This document shows, in pieces, positions 13,128-13,653 of a stretch of DNA of 13,653 nucleotides. The position numbers were made by a program, and so were the translations under genes. The notes under the pieces are model-generated. The model ran no database searches and was not told the origin of the DNA. It was given only the letters and a program-made list of their open reading frames with translations. Position 1 is the first letter of the stretch; every line of letters starts with the position of its first letter. The DNA comes from Treponema sp. Lineage in GTDB: Bacteria > Spirochaetota > Spirochaetia > Treponematales > Breznakiellaceae. The DNA lies in assembly GCA_031289935.1 (NCBI GenBank), contig JAITON010000123.1:1-13653 (forward strand), read 5' to 3'.

Positions 13128-13653
13128 ATGTTCCTGCCTATGAACCAGTTGACTGTCCCCGATAGTCCAGTGCAATCCGGCAACGCCGGATTGCGCCCAA
13201 TCCTACTGGATTGGACCCCCCTGAGCGGCCAGTTGAATCTCCCCAATAGCCCGGCCCTGCCGGATTGCCTAGGCCCGTTGAATCTCCCAATAGTCCAGTT
13301 TGCGCAATGCAATCCGGTAGGATTGCACGCAAACTCGACCGCCATCCTACCGGATGGCGCACCCGCTGGGGGCGGCCAGCATCTCCCCAATAGTCCAGCG
13401 TTGCCAGAGAGCGGCCTTGCTGGGGGCGGCCAAAATTTCCCCAATAGTCCAGCGTTGCCAGAGAGCGGACTTGCTGGGGGCGGCCAAAATTTCCCCAATA
13501 GTCCAGTTTGCGCAATGCAATCCGGTAGGATTGTACGCAAACTGGACCGCCATCCTACCGGATGGCGCACCCAGTACCCAGTACCCAGTACCCAGTACCC
13601 AGTACCCAGTACCCAGTACCCAGTACCCAGTACCCAGTACCCAGTACCCAGTA
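13128..13653 (+). CDS. Candidate leaderless repeat ORF running off the right edge (partial)
   Basis: From the ATG at 13128 the frame stays open for 175 codons to the window edge. The translation begins MFLPMNQLTVPDSPVQSG, then passes through 18-residue units of the form NFPNSPALPESGLAGGGQ (two full copies and a partial third). It ends in a TQYPVPS heptad array encoded by the 7-bp repeat. The promoter supports transcription. The coding case is weak: the repeat periods (54 bp, and 7 bp without stops) keep several frames open on both strands, low-complexity sequence dominates, and hairpins fill the region. It could instead be a structured non-coding RNA. I recognise no domain or signal peptide. 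Confidence 0.22.
   Translation, partial: MFLPMNQLTVPDSPVQSGNAGLRPILLDWTPLSGQLNLPNSPALPDCLGPLNLPIVQFAQCNPVGLHANSTAILPDGAPAGGGQHLPNSPALPESGLAGGGQNFPNSPALPESGLAGGGQNFPNSPVCAMQSGRIVRKLDRHPTGWRTQYPVPSTQYPVPSTQYPVPSTQYPVPS
13172..13214. repeat. Two hairpins with GCAATCC-type arms
   Basis: GCAATCCGGC-aac-GCCGGATTGC (13172-13194) is a perfect 10-bp stem. CCAATCC-tact-GGATTGG (13197-13214) is a perfect 7-bp stem two bases later. Both use the ATCC/GGAT core found in the 78-bp elements. Confidence 0.7.
13287..13364. repeat. 78-bp paired-hairpin element, copy 1
   Basis: It shares 76 of 78 bases with 13495-13572. Hairpin 1 has outer arms 13293-13304 and 13328-13339 (11 of 12 paired), with inner arms GCAATCC (13309-13315) and GGATTGC (13320-13326) around loop GGTA. 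Hairpin 2, abutting it, is CGCCATCC-tacc-GGATGGCG (13340-13359). The apex of hairpin 1 (ATCCGGTAGGAT) and the apex of hairpin 2 (ATCCTACCGGAT) are exact reverse complements. Confidence 0.75.
13365..13506. repeat. 54-bp tandem repeat, 2.6 copies
   Basis: Units start at 13365, 13419 and 13473 with GCTGGGGGCGGCCA. Units two and three agree over the shared length, while unit one differs at a few positions. Each contains TCCCCAATAGTCCAG, and degenerate copies of that core occur earlier near 13156, 13240 and 13284. Confidence 0.8.
13495..13572. repeat. 78-bp paired-hairpin element, copy 2
   Basis: This copy differs from 13287-13364 at two bases, both inside stems. One perfects the 12-bp outer stem (13501-13512 with 13536-13547). 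The other turns an inner G-C pair into G-T. The second hairpin is 13548-13567. The complementary apical 12-mers are 13520-13531 and 13552-13563. The heptanucleotide array starts at its end. Confidence 0.75.
13569..13653. repeat. Heptanucleotide tandem repeat (ACCCAGT, 12 copies, truncated by the window)
   Basis: Twelve perfect copies of ACCCAGT plus one base reach the last position, so the true length is unknown. Seven is not a multiple of three, so copy-number change would shift any reading frame. The repeat contains no stop in any of the six frames. Confidence 0.95.

Noticed and set aside
13293..13339. Integron attC site
   Set aside because: The folded element lacks the paired RYYYAAC/GTTRRRY core sites, and no integrase or cassette array is visible.
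13010..13570. Minus-strand frames with repeats such as LDYWGNFGRPQQ and NAGLLGKFW
   Set aside because: Several minus frames are open at once because the 54-bp period is a multiple of three. None has a promoter or ribosome site, and the strong promoter reads the other way.
13140..13653. CRISPR array
   Set aside because: Repeat cores are irregularly spaced, sequences between them are themselves repeated, and no cas genes are nearby.

Overview
The window reads as chromosomal DNA of a GC-rich spirochaete, most likely from the Treponema lineage. This is an inference. It rests on the carD-ispD-ispF cluster, an orphan OppA-type lipoprotein in the same operon, and several lipoproteins with loose spirochaete-like lipoboxes (LGA-C, LAA-C). 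No rRNA, tRNA, transposase, phage gene or CRISPR array is visible.

Layout. (1) Positions 1-133 hold a near-consensus promoter reading out of the left edge, a candidate leaderless ORF start and a nested hairpin. (2) Positions 130-5109, minus strand, look like one operon: an unrecognised 456-residue protein, an OppA-family peptide-binding lipoprotein, CarD, IspD and IspF. Spacings are 45, 6 and 13 nt, then a 4-nt overlap. (3) A 193-bp divergent region (5074-5266) carries a promoter and a perfect 14-bp palindrome. (4) 5267-7446, plus strand: a membrane-anchored divergent polysaccharide deacetylase overlapping tsaD by 4 nt. (5) 7594-11016, minus strand: a maltose/maltodextrin-type ABC importer (binding lipoprotein, MalF-like and MalG-like permeases) with no ATPase gene in the window. 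(6) 11294-12886, plus strand: a divergent GH13 alpha-amylase-family lipoprotein. The two carbohydrate units share a 277-bp intergenic region with a malE promoter, an amylase promoter and a helically phased array of five 21-22-bp repeats. (7) 12887-13653 is repeat-rich. It has a tandem pair of perfect hairpins, a TTGACA-N17-TATAGT extended -10 promoter, a nested family of hairpin repeats, a 54-bp tandem repeat, and 12 copies of a heptanucleotide running off the right edge.

How the genes work together. The amylase probably trims alpha-glucans at the cell surface, and MalE-F-G imports the oligosaccharides using an ATPase encoded elsewhere. The five-repeat array is the obvious place for joint control of these units. 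IspD and IspF are consecutive-pathway enzymes of MEP isoprenoid synthesis, and CarD is a global RNA polymerase-binding regulator.

Most unusual points: the phased repeat array; the right-end element of paired hairpins whose apical 12-mers are mutually complementary; and a recurring arrangement in which the -10 box sits 5-7 nt before an ATG, at four promoters, which predicts leaderless mRNAs. Both window ends share a 13-mer and similar nested hairpins, so the window may be a contig that broke at a dispersed repeat family.
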